Of a DNA stretch of 64,000 nt, positions 37,634 to 46,440 are shown piece after piece. The DNA lies in the NCBI RefSeq assembly GCF_026241135.1, contig NZ_JAPFGA010000008.1:111941-175940 (forward strand), given 5' to 3'. A program made the translations under genes and the position numbers. Under the pieces are notes generated by a model. The model did no database searches, was not told where the DNA came from, and saw only the letters and a program-made list of their open reading frames with translations. How positions within the stretch are numbered: position 1 is the stretch's first letter; every line of letters begins with the position of its first letter. This DNA is from Galbibacter kalidii (lineage in GTDB: Bacteria > Bacteroidota > Bacteroidia > Flavobacteriales > Flavobacteriaceae).

Positions 37634-39415
37634 ATGATGAAAAGTATGTTTTCAAGCCGTAGGCACAAGAATCCCCATAAAAATGAGATGATTGAAAAAA
37701 ACGATGAAGCTTTTTTTACCAAAGAAAGCAAAACACCTTTTTTCAACAGTACTAACAATGTGGGCATACAACCAAAGCTCACTGTGGGGCAACCGAATGA
37801 TAAATATGAGAAAGAAGCAGACAGTATGGCTGATACTGTGGTCAGTAATTCGTCAAAACCCGATATACAGAACAAAGAGATAAGCAGCATACAAAGGGAA
37901 TCATTGGCAACACCTCTGGAAGATGAAAAATTGGGAACCGCCGAACAGCGTATGGAAGAAGATAAATTGGTTCAGGAAAAACCGGAAGGCGAAGCTATGG
38001 AAGAGCCGGAAGAAGAAATGGTCAGTAAAATGGATGAAGAAAAGGAAGAGGAAGAAGGTGAAGCCGTTCAAACCAAAAGCAATACATCGTCAAATACAGC
38101 AAGCTCTGGATTAACACAACAAATAAAAAAGAAGACCGGTAAGGGTGAAAAACTATCTAAAAATACCAAGGGAGAAATGGAATCTTCTTTTAGAAAGGAT
38201 TTTAGTGATGTCAATATACATACCGATAAAGATGCAGTGAACATGAACAGGGAACTCAAAGCCCAGGCCTTTACACATGGGAAAGATATCTACTTTAATT
38301 CCGGAAAATACAATCCGGATACCACGGAAGGCAAACGTTTATTGGCTCATGAATTGACGCATGTGGTGCAGCAGAACAAAAATATCGAACGCAAAATTCA
38401 AAGAGATCCTTTAATTATTAATCACAGGCAATTTATGGAAGGGGAGCTTAAGCTAAATCACAGAGCCAAAAGAGATATTCTCAGACGGGGAAACTTACTG
38501 GCTGGACCTGATCAGGCACATATAGCGGTAACAAGAAACAGCAAACTGGCTTATGAAATTAGTTATACTGCCCCGGTAGATCCTTATAGATGGAACATTT
38601 TAAAGCGATTTATTGATAACGAAACAGTTGAAATAAAAGCCATTGATGCCGCAACAAGTTTTGATACCAAAATAATCAGGTTTGCAAATGGGCAAAGATC
38701 AGAAGCCATTAACAGGATCAGCCTCATATCATTATTGGCGGGGGGGATAACGCTTCCTACAGAAGCTGTTCTACAAGCAATTAATCCTAATCAAACTCTG
38801 TTGGCAAGTACAAATCCTAACGCACATCAAATCTATTATGATTCCTCCTCAGGAGGGAGAGGCATATTAGGGTCAAATTCTTTAGCACATGAGCTATTTG
38901 GGCACCTATGGCTTGCTACAAACGGGGTGCAATATCAGCATGGACGAAACCTCGCAGGAACAACTAATATTACAGACCCTTTAGGCAGGCAATATGCAGG
39001 ATCTGTTGATGATTTTATTAGGAATTATGCGGGAGCTAGTTCTACTGCTTTTGAATCACCTACACAAAATGTGAGCCAACAATTTATGTTAAGTAGTTTA
39101 GTTTGGATTGAACGGAATGGTGAAACAAATATAACTACTGACGGAAATGGAGCAATTACCGGATCTTTTGGTACGCAATGGGAAATTTTGAGTGGGAATT
39201 ATGATGTTCTTAGAACTAACAGCGGACAGGCTGTTAATGTGACACCAAATACAAGCTTAAATACAACGGGAATAGAAAATAGAGTAGTGACCTGGGCGAA
39301 TGCCCTACCACCAGACAAAAGGACCGCCTTTGGCAATGTATTAAGAGCCATGACAACAAATTTTGGATTAAATAGAAGAACACGCCTGGCTAATACTGTA
39401 CTTAATAGATTATAA
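37634..39415 (+). CDS. eCIS cargo: 593-aa DUF4157 protein with C-terminal HExxxH
   Basis: The N-terminus shares a leader with the large toxin (IQPKLTVGQPNDKYEKEADS at 45-64, preceded by FFTKESKTPFF). After an acidic Glu-rich linker (about 97-146) comes a DUF4157 domain (175-247; HELTH 239-243). The C-terminal 330 residues are not recognised but contain SLAHELFGHLWLATN with His419, Glu420 and His424, and His436 shortly after: a possible zinc site with one residue more than the classic HExxH. The C-terminus may thus be a protease toxin. No obvious immunity gene follows; the AAA+ gene starts 37 bases downstream. Confidence 0.8.
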   Translation: MMKSMFSSRRHKNPHKNEMIEKNDEAFFTKESKTPFFNSTNNVGIQPKLTVGQPNDKYEKEADSMADTVVSNSSKPDIQNKEISSIQRESLATPLEDEKLGTAEQRMEEDKLVQEKPEGEAMEEPEEEMVSKMDEEKEEEEGEAVQTKSNTSSNTASSGLTQQIKKKTGKGEKLSKNTKGEMESSFRKDFSDVNIHTDKDAVNMNRELKAQAFTHGKDIYFNSGKYNPDTTEGKRLLAHELTHVVQQNKNIERKIQRDPLIINHRQFMEGELKLNHRAKRDILRRGNLLAGPDQAHIAVTRNSKLAYEISYTAPVDPYRWNILKRFIDNETVEIKAIDAATSFDTKIIRFANGQRSEAINRISLISLLAGGITLPTEAVLQAINPNQTLLASTNPNAHQIYYDSSSGGRGILGSNSLAHELFGHLWLATNGVQYQHGRNLAGTTNITDPLGRQYAGSVDDFIRNYAGASSTAFESPTQNVSQQFMLSSLVWIERNGETNITTDGNGAITGSFGTQWEILSGNYDVLRTNSGQAVNVTPNTSLNTTGIENRVVTWANALPPDKRTAFGNVLRAMTTNFGLNRRTRLANTVLNRL

Positions 39416-39451
39416 AACTCTGTTCGAATATTAGCTTAAAAAATAGAATTC

Positions 39452-40768
39452 ATGACTAATTTTTTAGAACTCAAATATCTCAGTGATTTTATCCAATATC
39501 GTTTGGAACAGCATTTTAATTCTGAAAAGGACAAACCCAACCCCGAAATACCTGATATAAACGATTGGAACCTCCATATCCCAAACTTTATTAAAAAAGC
39601 GAAGCTGGACAAGGAGGAAAAACTATTGTTACTTCTTGCTTTATCTCCCCATATACAAAGCAATTTTTTAGATGGAATCATTCAAAACAAGCTGACATCT
39701 ACCGGTGATTTTCCGCAATTGGGTGGCGTGAGAGGGAAAAATTTCAGGGGGTTTTTACCTACGGGGGAAACGGCCTTGTTCTTACTGGGGGATAATGATT
39801 TTGAAAAGCGGAAAAAGATACAGGGTTTTTTTAGTTCCGAACACTTTTTCGGAAAACATCATATCCTTTGGCTGGAAGACCCGCCTGAAGGCGAACCCAG
39901 GATGAGCGGAAAGATTGTTGTTTCACAAGAATATGTTGAGATTATGACTCTTGGAGAAGCCAACAAGCCGAATTTTAGCATGAAGTTCCCTGCTCAAGTT
40001 ATCGAGACAGAGATGGAATGGAAAGACCTTGTGTTACCCGAAGGAACACTCAATCAGGTAAAAGAACTACAAACTTGGATCGACCATGGGGACACGCTTC
40101 TAAACGACTGGGGTATGCGAAAAAAACTGAAACCCGGATATCGGGTATTGTTCCATGGTCCTCCGGGAACCGGAAAAACATTGACAGCCAGTCTACTGGG
40201 AAAATACACAGGGAAAGATGTGTATAAAATAGATCTGTCCATGGTAGTTTCAAAATTTATTGGTGAAACAGAAAAAAATCTAGCCAATTTACTTACAAAG
40301 GCTGAAAAAACTGGGAATATTTTATTCTTTGACGAAGCAGATGCTTTATTTGGTAAAAGAACGAATGTGCGGGATGCACATGATAAATATGCCAATCAAG
40401 AAGTGTCTTACCTCTTGCAACGGATTGAAACGTATAACGGACTAGTCATTCTGGCATCCAACCTGAAAAGCAACATAGATGAATCCTTTGTTAGAAGATT
40501 TCAGGCTATTATTCATTTTCCTATGCCAAAATTTTCGGAAAGGAAAATTCTCTGGAAGAATGCTTTTCCAAAAAAAATAAGACTTCATAAGGATGTAGAT
40601 ATTGTACAAGTAGCACAAAAGTATGAATTATCAGGAGCCGAAATTATGAATATAGTCCAATATGCCTGTTTGTGTGCTTTGAAAGATAAAAAAAAGACGA
40701 TCTACATGAACTATATTACCAATGGTATAAAAAGGGAATACGAGAAGGGTGGAAGGATTATGAGATAA
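39452..40768 (+). CDS. eCIS AAA+ ATPase (Afp15/Pvc15-like)
   Basis: 438 residues. C-terminal AAA+ module: Walker A GPPGTGKT (236-243), Walker B ILFFDEAD (290-297), sensor region LVILASNLKSNIDESFVRRF with arginine finger candidates. The N-terminal 200 residues are family specific. Such ATPases are needed for assembly of eCIS particles, and this differs from the ClpV of type VI secretion. It is the last gene of the plus-strand eCIS cluster. Confidence 0.92.
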   Translation: MTNFLELKYLSDFIQYRLEQHFNSEKDKPNPEIPDINDWNLHIPNFIKKAKLDKEEKLLLLLALSPHIQSNFLDGIIQNKLTSTGDFPQLGGVRGKNFRGFLPTGETALFLLGDNDFEKRKKIQGFFSSEHFFGKHHILWLEDPPEGEPRMSGKIVVSQEYVEIMTLGEANKPNFSMKFPAQVIETEMEWKDLVLPEGTLNQVKELQTWIDHGDTLLNDWGMRKKLKPGYRVLFHGPPGTGKTLTASLLGKYTGKDVYKIDLSMVVSKFIGETEKNLANLLTKAEKTGNILFFDEADALFGKRTNVRDAHDKYANQEVSYLLQRIETYNGLVILASNLKSNIDESFVRRFQAIIHFPMPKFSERKILWKNAFPKKIRLHKDVDIVQVAQKYELSGAEIMNIVQYACLCALKDKKKTIYMNYITNGIKREYEKGGRIMR

Positions 40769-40881
40769 TGAGAAGAATCGAATAAAAGCTTACTTTCCTT
40801 ATATTAATAAATAGATGGAGTTATTTTATTTTGTACAGAACAGCCCTATATTCAGTAATTTCTATCCTATCCACCATTCCA

Positions 40882-41616
40882 TTAAGGTAATTTACCCATA
40901 AGTTTTTGAGCTTGATCATACTCTTCCACATTTTTCGGAATGGCTTTGAGTAAGGCAACACATGCTTTATATTCTTTTTGTTTAAGAGCACTCAGGGCTT
41001 GTATCCATATAGCCTTATATTTATACACGGAATCTCCTTCAGCAAGTATTGCCAGAATATTTTCTGCTTTATCAAACTGATTTGTTTCTACTAATGAAAC
41101 CGCCAGATACAGTTGAAGCTCACTGTTACTAATATCTTCTTTTAATATCCTTTCAAAAAGAGCAACTGCTTTTTTATACTCTTTATTATTAAAAGCTTCT
41201 TGTGCATTGTATAACATGGTTTCTCCTTCTCCCCTTACTGTCAGGCTTATTGATTCGTGTTGGGCATAATCGGCATAAACAGGTGCTCCGGAATCTTTAA
41301 AAAGAAACAAACCAAAAACAATCAGGATACTTGCCGCTATTGCATAGTGCCAGGGTTTAAAAGTTCTTTTTTCAGACTTCCGGTTATTAGTAACGGAGTG
41401 GGAAGCGGCTATTTTTTTTAGATTCTCTTCAAAAGCTTGTGCTTCATCTTCATTCGATACCTTTTTTTCCAAATAACCGGAAAGTTCTTTATACAATCGA
41501 AAAGACGCTGCCAGCTGCTCATCAGTTTCCAACCTTTGTTCCAGAAGTGTTGTTTCTTTCTCTGACAGGTTTCCGGAAAGGTAATCTTCAAACAATATAT
41601 AATCTTCCTCTTTCAT
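40882..41616 (-). CDS. Anti-sigma-factor-like membrane protein with TPR region
   Basis: 244 residues. N-terminal cytoplasmic part (YILFEDYLSGNLSEKETTLL) resembles the sigma-binding zone of Bacteroidota anti-sigma proteins, one membrane helix lies at about 90-107 (HYAIAASILIVFGLFLF), and the periplasmic part has two or three TPR-like units (AQEAFNNKEYKKAVALFERI, LAVSLVETNQFDKAENIL). Its ATG overlaps the stop of the sigma-factor gene (TAATG), showing coupled translation. It probably holds the sigma factor until a periplasmic signal arrives. Confidence 0.8.
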   Translation of the reverse strand: MKEEDYILFEDYLSGNLSEKETTLLEQRLETDEQLAASFRLYKELSGYLEKKVSNEDEAQAFEENLKKIAASHSVTNNRKSEKRTFKPWHYAIAASILIVFGLFLFKDSGAPVYADYAQHESISLTVRGEGETMLYNAQEAFNNKEYKKAVALFERILKEDISNSELQLYLAVSLVETNQFDKAENILAILAEGDSVYKYKAIWIQALSALKQKEYKACVALLKAIPKNVEEYDQAQKLMGKLP

Positions 41617-42206
41617 TACAGTTGTTGATTTTGGATTTTCTTAAAAGCGGACGATGACTGCACCATTTCAGTGAGCTGCCCTATGCATAACGATTTTCTC
41701 TTTCTCACATATGCATACGAAACCCCGAGTTTTTCAGCTACTTTTTGCATATTCTTTATTTTAAATGCCATTAGCAATAACTCTTTGCATTTTTTTCCGA
41801 GTTTTTCGAACATCGCATCGTAAAGTGCTTTTTTCTCTGCAAACAAGGAGGCCTCTTCTGCTAAAAGAAGCATATCGTCAGTAATAGATACAACTTCCTC
41901 CTTAATTGTTACCTCTTTTTGGTTAGTCTTTTTTAATTCATTCAGCCATCGGCGTTTGCACAGCAGAAAAAAATAGGCATCAAACGGACAGGTAAGTTTA
42001 AGGTTTTCTGTTTTGGACTGATGGTATATGGTAACCAGCACTTCCTGTACCACATCTTGTGCCTTGTCCACATCCCCACTATTGTTAGCTATATAATGAA
42101 GCACCTTTGGGACATACTTATCATATATAGCCTGAATGACAAAAGAGTTGTTTTGCAACAATCCTTCTATGTATTTCTGATCGGGGTGCGTATTTTTTTT
42201 ACTCAT
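41616..42206 (-). CDS. ECF-type RNA polymerase sigma factor
   Basis: 196 residues from the ATG at 42206. Region 2 is ALYDKYVPKVLHYI-like (here AIYDKYVPKVLHYIANNSG) plus DVVQEVLVTIYHQS, and region 4 is MAFKIKNMQKVAEKLGVSYAYVRKRKSLCI, close to the -35-binding helix-turn-helix. The start is backed by a strong AGGAGG ribosome site 9-14 bases upstream on the minus strand, unusual here. The 226-residue frame from 42296 is rejected. It is divergent from the lipoprotein-PKD-CHAT genes and probably regulates them. Confidence 0.85.
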   Translation of the reverse strand: MSKKNTHPDQKYIEGLLQNNSFVIQAIYDKYVPKVLHYIANNSGDVDKAQDVVQEVLVTIYHQSKTENLKLTCPFDAYFFLLCKRRWLNELKKTNQKEVTIKEEVVSITDDMLLLAEEASLFAEKKALYDAMFEKLGKKCKELLLMAFKIKNMQKVAEKLGVSYAYVRKRKSLCIGQLTEMVQSSSAFKKIQNQQL

Positions 42207-42311
42207 AAATCCTGTTTCCTCCTTACGAATGTAAAAAAGTTTTCCAGATAAAGGGTAACAATTTTTAATGCCGGTTGATATAGGGGTGTAAAACAATAAA
42301 ATGTAGAAATC

Positions 42312-43376
42312 ATGAAAAATTCAGTACAAACCCAAAACGTTAAAAATAACGGTAACTATTTTAAAATGAATTTACTGCTTAAAACTACGGCCTTATTGGC
42401 AGTAGTGTTTATATTAACTTCGTGTAGGCATAATGATGATTTTGATGATCTTGATTCCGATGGCGATTTTATCGCAACACTTCCTACAGCAGAAGCTTTT
42501 ACTCAGATAAAGGAGCAAGCACTGGAGAATCAAAGGCAACATTTCCAATTCAGTGCAGAAGACGGAACCGGGTCTTTTACCTCAAACAGTGGTGTAGAGA
42601 TCAATATTAATGCTTCTTGTCTGGAAAAAGCAGGGGACGCTGTAACCGGTGATATTGATGTGGAATTTGTTGAACTCTTTGAGAAAGGCAATATGCTTTC
42701 CACCAATAAACCAACTATGGGCAGGCTGCCAAGTGGGGACAAAGCTATGCTGGTCTCCGGTGGGGAGTTTTATATAAACGCCACACAAGACGGCGAGCAA
42801 ATCGATCTTATTTGTCCTTTACAATTAATTGTGCCGGCTGATCTTACCGGAGGAGAAGATCAGGATATGACCTTGTGGACTGGCACTATTGACGAGGACG
42901 ACAATTTAACTTGGGACGAGGAAGAAGAGGATGGTGTTCATGATGGTGCTGCCGGACAAGGAGGTGATGTTTTTGTAGAAGGACCAACGTATTATGCATT
43001 CGTGGGTGAATTTGGATGGACAAATGTGGACCGTTTTTACAACGACCCCAGACCAAAGACAACCCTAAAAGTGAGTGTGCCAGAGGGTTACAACAAAACC
43101 AACAGTACAGTTTATTTATCCTATGACGGCGAGCCTAACGCCTTGGCCAATTTAGATACCTTCTTATCGGATGAAGGCGTATTTAGCGAGCATTACGGAC
43201 AAATACCCATAGGGCTGGAAGTACATGTGATCTTTGCAACCGAAGATGAAGGGGATTGGAGATACGCCATAAAATCGGCCACTATTGTAGAAAATGGGGT
43301 TATAAGCATAGTCTATAGCGATACGGCTATTGCAACAGAGCAGCAACTTATTGACCTTATCAACGATTTGCCGTAA
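42312..43376 (+). CDS. Lipoprotein of unknown function, paralogue 1
   Basis: 354 residues; a lipoprotein signal ends FILTSC|RH. If translation starts at the internal ATG 42366 the signal peptide has a more usual short n-region, so that start is quite possible. The mature part is acidic (DDFDDLDSDGDF) and beta-rich with the conserved blocks VEININ..C, VTGDIDVEFVELFEKGNML, SGGEFYINATQDG and EGYNKTNSTVYLSYDGEPN. Same fold as the next gene. First plus-strand gene opposite the sigma factor, so a possible target of it. Confidence 0.8.
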   Translation: MKNSVQTQNVKNNGNYFKMNLLLKTTALLAVVFILTSCRHNDDFDDLDSDGDFIATLPTAEAFTQIKEQALENQRQHFQFSAEDGTGSFTSNSGVEININASCLEKAGDAVTGDIDVEFVELFEKGNMLSTNKPTMGRLPSGDKAMLVSGGEFYINATQDGEQIDLICPLQLIVPADLTGGEDQDMTLWTGTIDEDDNLTWDEEEEDGVHDGAAGQGGDVFVEGPTYYAFVGEFGWTNVDRFYNDPRPKTTLKVSVPEGYNKTNSTVYLSYDGEPNALANLDTFLSDEGVFSEHYGQIPIGLEVHVIFATEDEGDWRYAIKSATIVENGVISIVYSDTAIATEQQLIDLINDLP

Positions 43377-43399
43377 GGGCTAAACTATAATACTGCATA

Positions 43400-43432
43400 A
43401 AGGGAAGTGATGACCTTAAAACTTCCCTTTTT
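43400..43432 (+). terminator. Intrinsic terminator after lipoprotein paralogue 1
   Basis: AAGGGAAGT (43400-43408) pairs with ACTTCCCTT (43421-43429), loop 12, followed by TTT. Partial read-through to the paralogue is possible because the T-run is short. Confidence 0.7.
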
Positions 43433-43466
43433 GCTAAAAAAATAAAATCATTTAAAAAGTACAATC

Positions 43467-44411
43467 ATGAAAAATTTAAGAAACACATCCATAATTATAT
43501 TAGCTACACTTTTTTCAGTCACAAGCTGTAGCACAGACGACGGATTTGATCCAATCAGTGAAGATCCTTTTACACCTCCAACGGCAGCTGCTTTCAAAGC
43601 ACTTCAGGAGGATGCATTCAACAACTTAAAGCAAAATGCAACATTTAATGCCGAAGACGGGATTACTTTTGAATCTGATGCAGGAGTTACCCTAAGCATC
43701 TTTGGAGATTGCCTCACACTAAATGGTGACCAGGTTTCAGGAGCTGTTGATTTGGAGTTTGTTGAGATCTTTGATCGTGGAAACATGCTTACAACAAATG
43801 CAACAACTGTAGGAAAGAATGAAGATGATAACCTCGAGCAATTGATCTCCGGCGGAGAGTTCAATATCAAAGCATATCAAAACGGGGAAGAGTTGGAGTT
43901 TGATGAGTCTTGCGGGATGATGATCAAGGTACCCGTTTCCTTAACCGGTGGGGAAGTGGACGGAATGGGACCCTTTACAGGAGAAATGGATCAGGACGGT
44001 AATTTGGTTTGGTTAGAGCAGAACACTGAATTCTGGGTGGATCAGGAAGGGGAAAGCCCTACTTACAATGCCTTTCTCGATAGTTTCCAGTGGTTCAACT
44101 GTGACGTTTTTTCCTATGACCCAGATCCTAAAACGGAAATTGGAATATCCGTGCCACAAGGTTTTGATAGCAGTAATTCATCTGTATATCTTGCAAGATC
44201 CGGACAGCCTAACAGTTTAGGCTTTATCTATGGCGAGTTTCCCATAGGACTTGAGGCGCATATTATCTTTTTGTCTGAACACGAAGGCGAATTTAGATAT
44301 GCCATTCAATCTGTTACTGTGGCTAGTGGACAGGAAGTCACCTTTACTCTTGAAGAAACCTCTATAGCTCCTGTAGAAGATTTGACCCAGATTATCAATG
44401 ATTTACCCTAA
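43467..44411 (+). CDS. Lipoprotein of unknown function, paralogue 2
   Basis: 314 residues, signal ending FSVTSC|ST. It aligns along most of its length with the preceding gene: PTAAAFKALQEDAFNNLKQN, FNAEDGITFESDAGVTLSI, VDLEFVEIFDRGNMLTTN, SGGEFNIKAYQNGEEL, VPQGFDSSNSSVYLARSGQP, and the same end IAPVEDLTQIINDLP. So the pair arose by tandem duplication. Presumably surface or periplasmic; function unknown. Confidence 0.8.
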   Translation: MKNLRNTSIIILATLFSVTSCSTDDGFDPISEDPFTPPTAAAFKALQEDAFNNLKQNATFNAEDGITFESDAGVTLSIFGDCLTLNGDQVSGAVDLEFVEIFDRGNMLTTNATTVGKNEDDNLEQLISGGEFNIKAYQNGEELEFDESCGMMIKVPVSLTGGEVDGMGPFTGEMDQDGNLVWLEQNTEFWVDQEGESPTYNAFLDSFQWFNCDVFSYDPDPKTEIGISVPQGFDSSNSSVYLARSGQPNSLGFIYGEFPIGLEAHIIFLSEHEGEFRYAIQSVTVASGQEVTFTLEETSIAPVEDLTQIINDLP

Positions 44412-44429
44412 TATCATGTTTTAGGCGAT

Positions 44430-44466
44430 AAAAGTGGTGGCAAGCCGTATTGTCATCACTTTTTAA
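44430..44466 (+). terminator. Intrinsic terminator after lipoprotein paralogue 2
   Basis: AAAAGTGGTG (44430-44439) pairs with CATCACTTTT (44454-44463) with one G-T pair and a 14-base loop; the stem itself ends in T. Thirty bases before the PKD gene. Confidence 0.6.
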
Positions 44467-44496
44467 TATCTTTAATTTATCTAACCCACTAAAAAT

Positions 44497-46440
44497 ATGA
44501 ACCCTAAGTTTATTCTACTGCTTTTAGGCTTTTGCTATATGCCTATTATTGCCCAGCAAGCTCAAATAACTGATTCGCTTACCCGAAAGGCAACTTTTGA
44601 ATTTGACATTGAAGGTAATACCATTGACTTTTCACCGGAGACGCCGACACTGATACAAATTGCGGGTGCTCCCAAAGCATTTTATTCCTATTACTGGGAG
44701 TTTGGCGACGGCAACTTCAGTAGAGAGAAAAATCCACAGCATAACTATGAAAAACAAGACGAATACCAGGTGCGACTTTGGGCTACTAACCATTATGACA
44801 ATGGAAAGCCTCCGACCACCAGACCTCAAAAAGTTAAGGTAGACAAGGTGACACAAGACTACAAAGAATCCGCGTCCATGACAGAGGACATACAGCTACT
44901 ACGCAACCGCGAACCCATACCGGAAGAAGAAATAGTGGTTGTCCTAAGTTATAAAAACGCTAAAAATTATACCTCCTCCGGTAAAATCCACTTTTTCTTT
45001 AACGAACAAAAATACAAGGCTGATAATTTTGAGTTAACAGCAATAAGGAAGTACCATAACGAACGCATTGTAGAAGATGATATTTTTGCAGTTACAGGTG
45101 ATGTAGCTCCTGATGAAACCCTGCTTGCCTTATCTGAAAAAGAAATGGACAATTTTTATATAGCACAAGATTCTACGCTAAAAACAAATTTACCCTTAAC
45201 ACTTGAAGAGTCCAAAGCTTATTATAGAGACTACAAGACGTTGGACTTTAATGAGATGCCTCCGGGTGAAGAACGCAACATTTTCTTTTCTTTAAAAACC
45301 ACCCCGGAAATGCTTAAAGACACCAGTGCCATTATTAGTGTGCGTGGTATTTATATACCGGACAATAATTACGACGATCACAAGGTAAAAGATATGGAGA
45401 TGGAAATTGTTACCTCTCACGACCCCAACAGAATGTCTTCTACCGGCACGTTTATGAATTACAGGTTGGTACGCTTTAAAAGGGTTACCTACAAAATAAA
45501 GTTCCAGAACAACGGGGAGGGACCGGCAAGAACGATCCGTCTCGAAACCGACATTCCCGATATGTATGACAAAAGCACTATTGAAGTAGAAGACATGTAC
45601 CCAAAATGTCCCATCTGCCCTAAAAAACCGGTGGAATACAGTTGCCTCGACACTACTTATACAGACACACAAGCCATTTTTACGTTTAAAAACATATACC
45701 TGCCCGGAAGCGAGCAGAAAAACGTAAAAGAGCGTGATTCCACAAAGGGTTTTGTAAAATATAGCCTTAAATTCGGGAAGGACTTTCACAAGAAAAAAAC
45801 TAAGAGTAAAACAGCTATTATTTTTGATAAAAACGAACCTATTATAACCAATTATTCCGCTACACGGTTCATCCCGGGAATTTCTATTGGTGCAAAAGCC
45901 GGATATAATCATTATCCCGATCTGGAAAATTCAAAAAGCCCCTTTGTGGGAGTCACCGTATCCCCGTATAAATCATACCGGTGGTACTGGCAGGCCGAAC
46001 TCGTTAATAGCTTCCATTCCTATGAAGAGAACACCATAAGGGAGAGGATTAATGAAGATTTGGGTTTTGGACAACTGGAGCGGACTACCACCCATCATGA
46101 GTTTACCAACCTAAACTGGGAAGTTCCATTACTGCTGAAGTATAATATCAATAATTATCTGGCTATTGGTTCAGGGCTGCAGGCAAATTTTAATCTTAGC
46201 CAAAAAAGGAAAACAGATATCTTAACGGAACGATATGAAGGTCCTACAGATGAATTCCTTATTAATTCAAGTACACAAAATGAAGAAGAAAATTCATCTT
46301 TTACAGATCTTAAAACCGGGGTGTTATTCGATGTTACAGCAGGATTTGCCCGAATAGGACCAAGTGTCGGTGCCCGGTATGTTATCAATTTTGAAAATTC
46401 ATTCAACTATTGGCAGTTTTATGCGAGATGGAAATTTTAA
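44497..46440 (+). CDS. Exported PKD-domain protein with outer-membrane-barrel-like C-terminus
   Basis: 647 residues. Signal peptide (MNPKFILLLLGFCYMPIIAQ), a PKD domain with SYYWEFGDGNFSREKNPQHN (WEFGDG 67-72), a middle part with a CARDB/DUF11-like domain (YKIKFQNNGEGPARTIRLET), and a C-terminal 200 residues with repeated aromatic beta strands (GISIGAKAGYNHYP, WYWQAELVNSF, GPSVGARYVINF, ending YWQFYARWKF), as in outer-membrane barrels. Overlaps the following CHAT gene by 20 bases, so the two are coupled. Confidence 0.8.
   Translation: MNPKFILLLLGFCYMPIIAQQAQITDSLTRKATFEFDIEGNTIDFSPETPTLIQIAGAPKAFYSYYWEFGDGNFSREKNPQHNYEKQDEYQVRLWATNHYDNGKPPTTRPQKVKVDKVTQDYKESASMTEDIQLLRNREPIPEEEIVVVLSYKNAKNYTSSGKIHFFFNEQKYKADNFELTAIRKYHNERIVEDDIFAVTGDVAPDETLLALSEKEMDNFYIAQDSTLKTNLPLTLEESKAYYRDYKTLDFNEMPPGEERNIFFSLKTTPEMLKDTSAIISVRGIYIPDNNYDDHKVKDMEMEIVTSHDPNRMSSTGTFMNYRLVRFKRVTYKIKFQNNGEGPARTIRLETDIPDMYDKSTIEVEDMYPKCPICPKKPVEYSCLDTTYTDTQAIFTFKNIYLPGSEQKNVKERDSTKGFVKYSLKFGKDFHKKKTKSKTAIIFDKNEPIITNYSATRFIPGISIGAKAGYNHYPDLENSKSPFVGVTVSPYKSYRWYWQAELVNSFHSYEENTIRERINEDLGFGQLERTTTHHEFTNLNWEVPLLLKYNINNYLAIGSGLQANFNLSQKRKTDILTERYEGPTDEFLINSSTQNEEENSSFTDLKTGVLFDVTAGFARIGPSVGARYVINFENSFNYWQFYARWKF

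Noticed and set aside
6300..40768. Type VI secretion system
   Set aside because: The locus has one sheath gene rather than TssB/TssC, a gp19-type tube pair, a DUF4255 cap and tape measure, and lacks TssJLM and ClpV.
6300..40768. Prophage or R-type pyocin
   Set aside because: No capsid, terminase, portal, integrase or lysis genes; DUF4157 cargo and the AAA+ ATPase are eCIS marks.
42207..42296. Longer start of the sigma factor
   Set aside because: A strong AGGAGG site supports 42206 and sigma region 2 starts soon after it.
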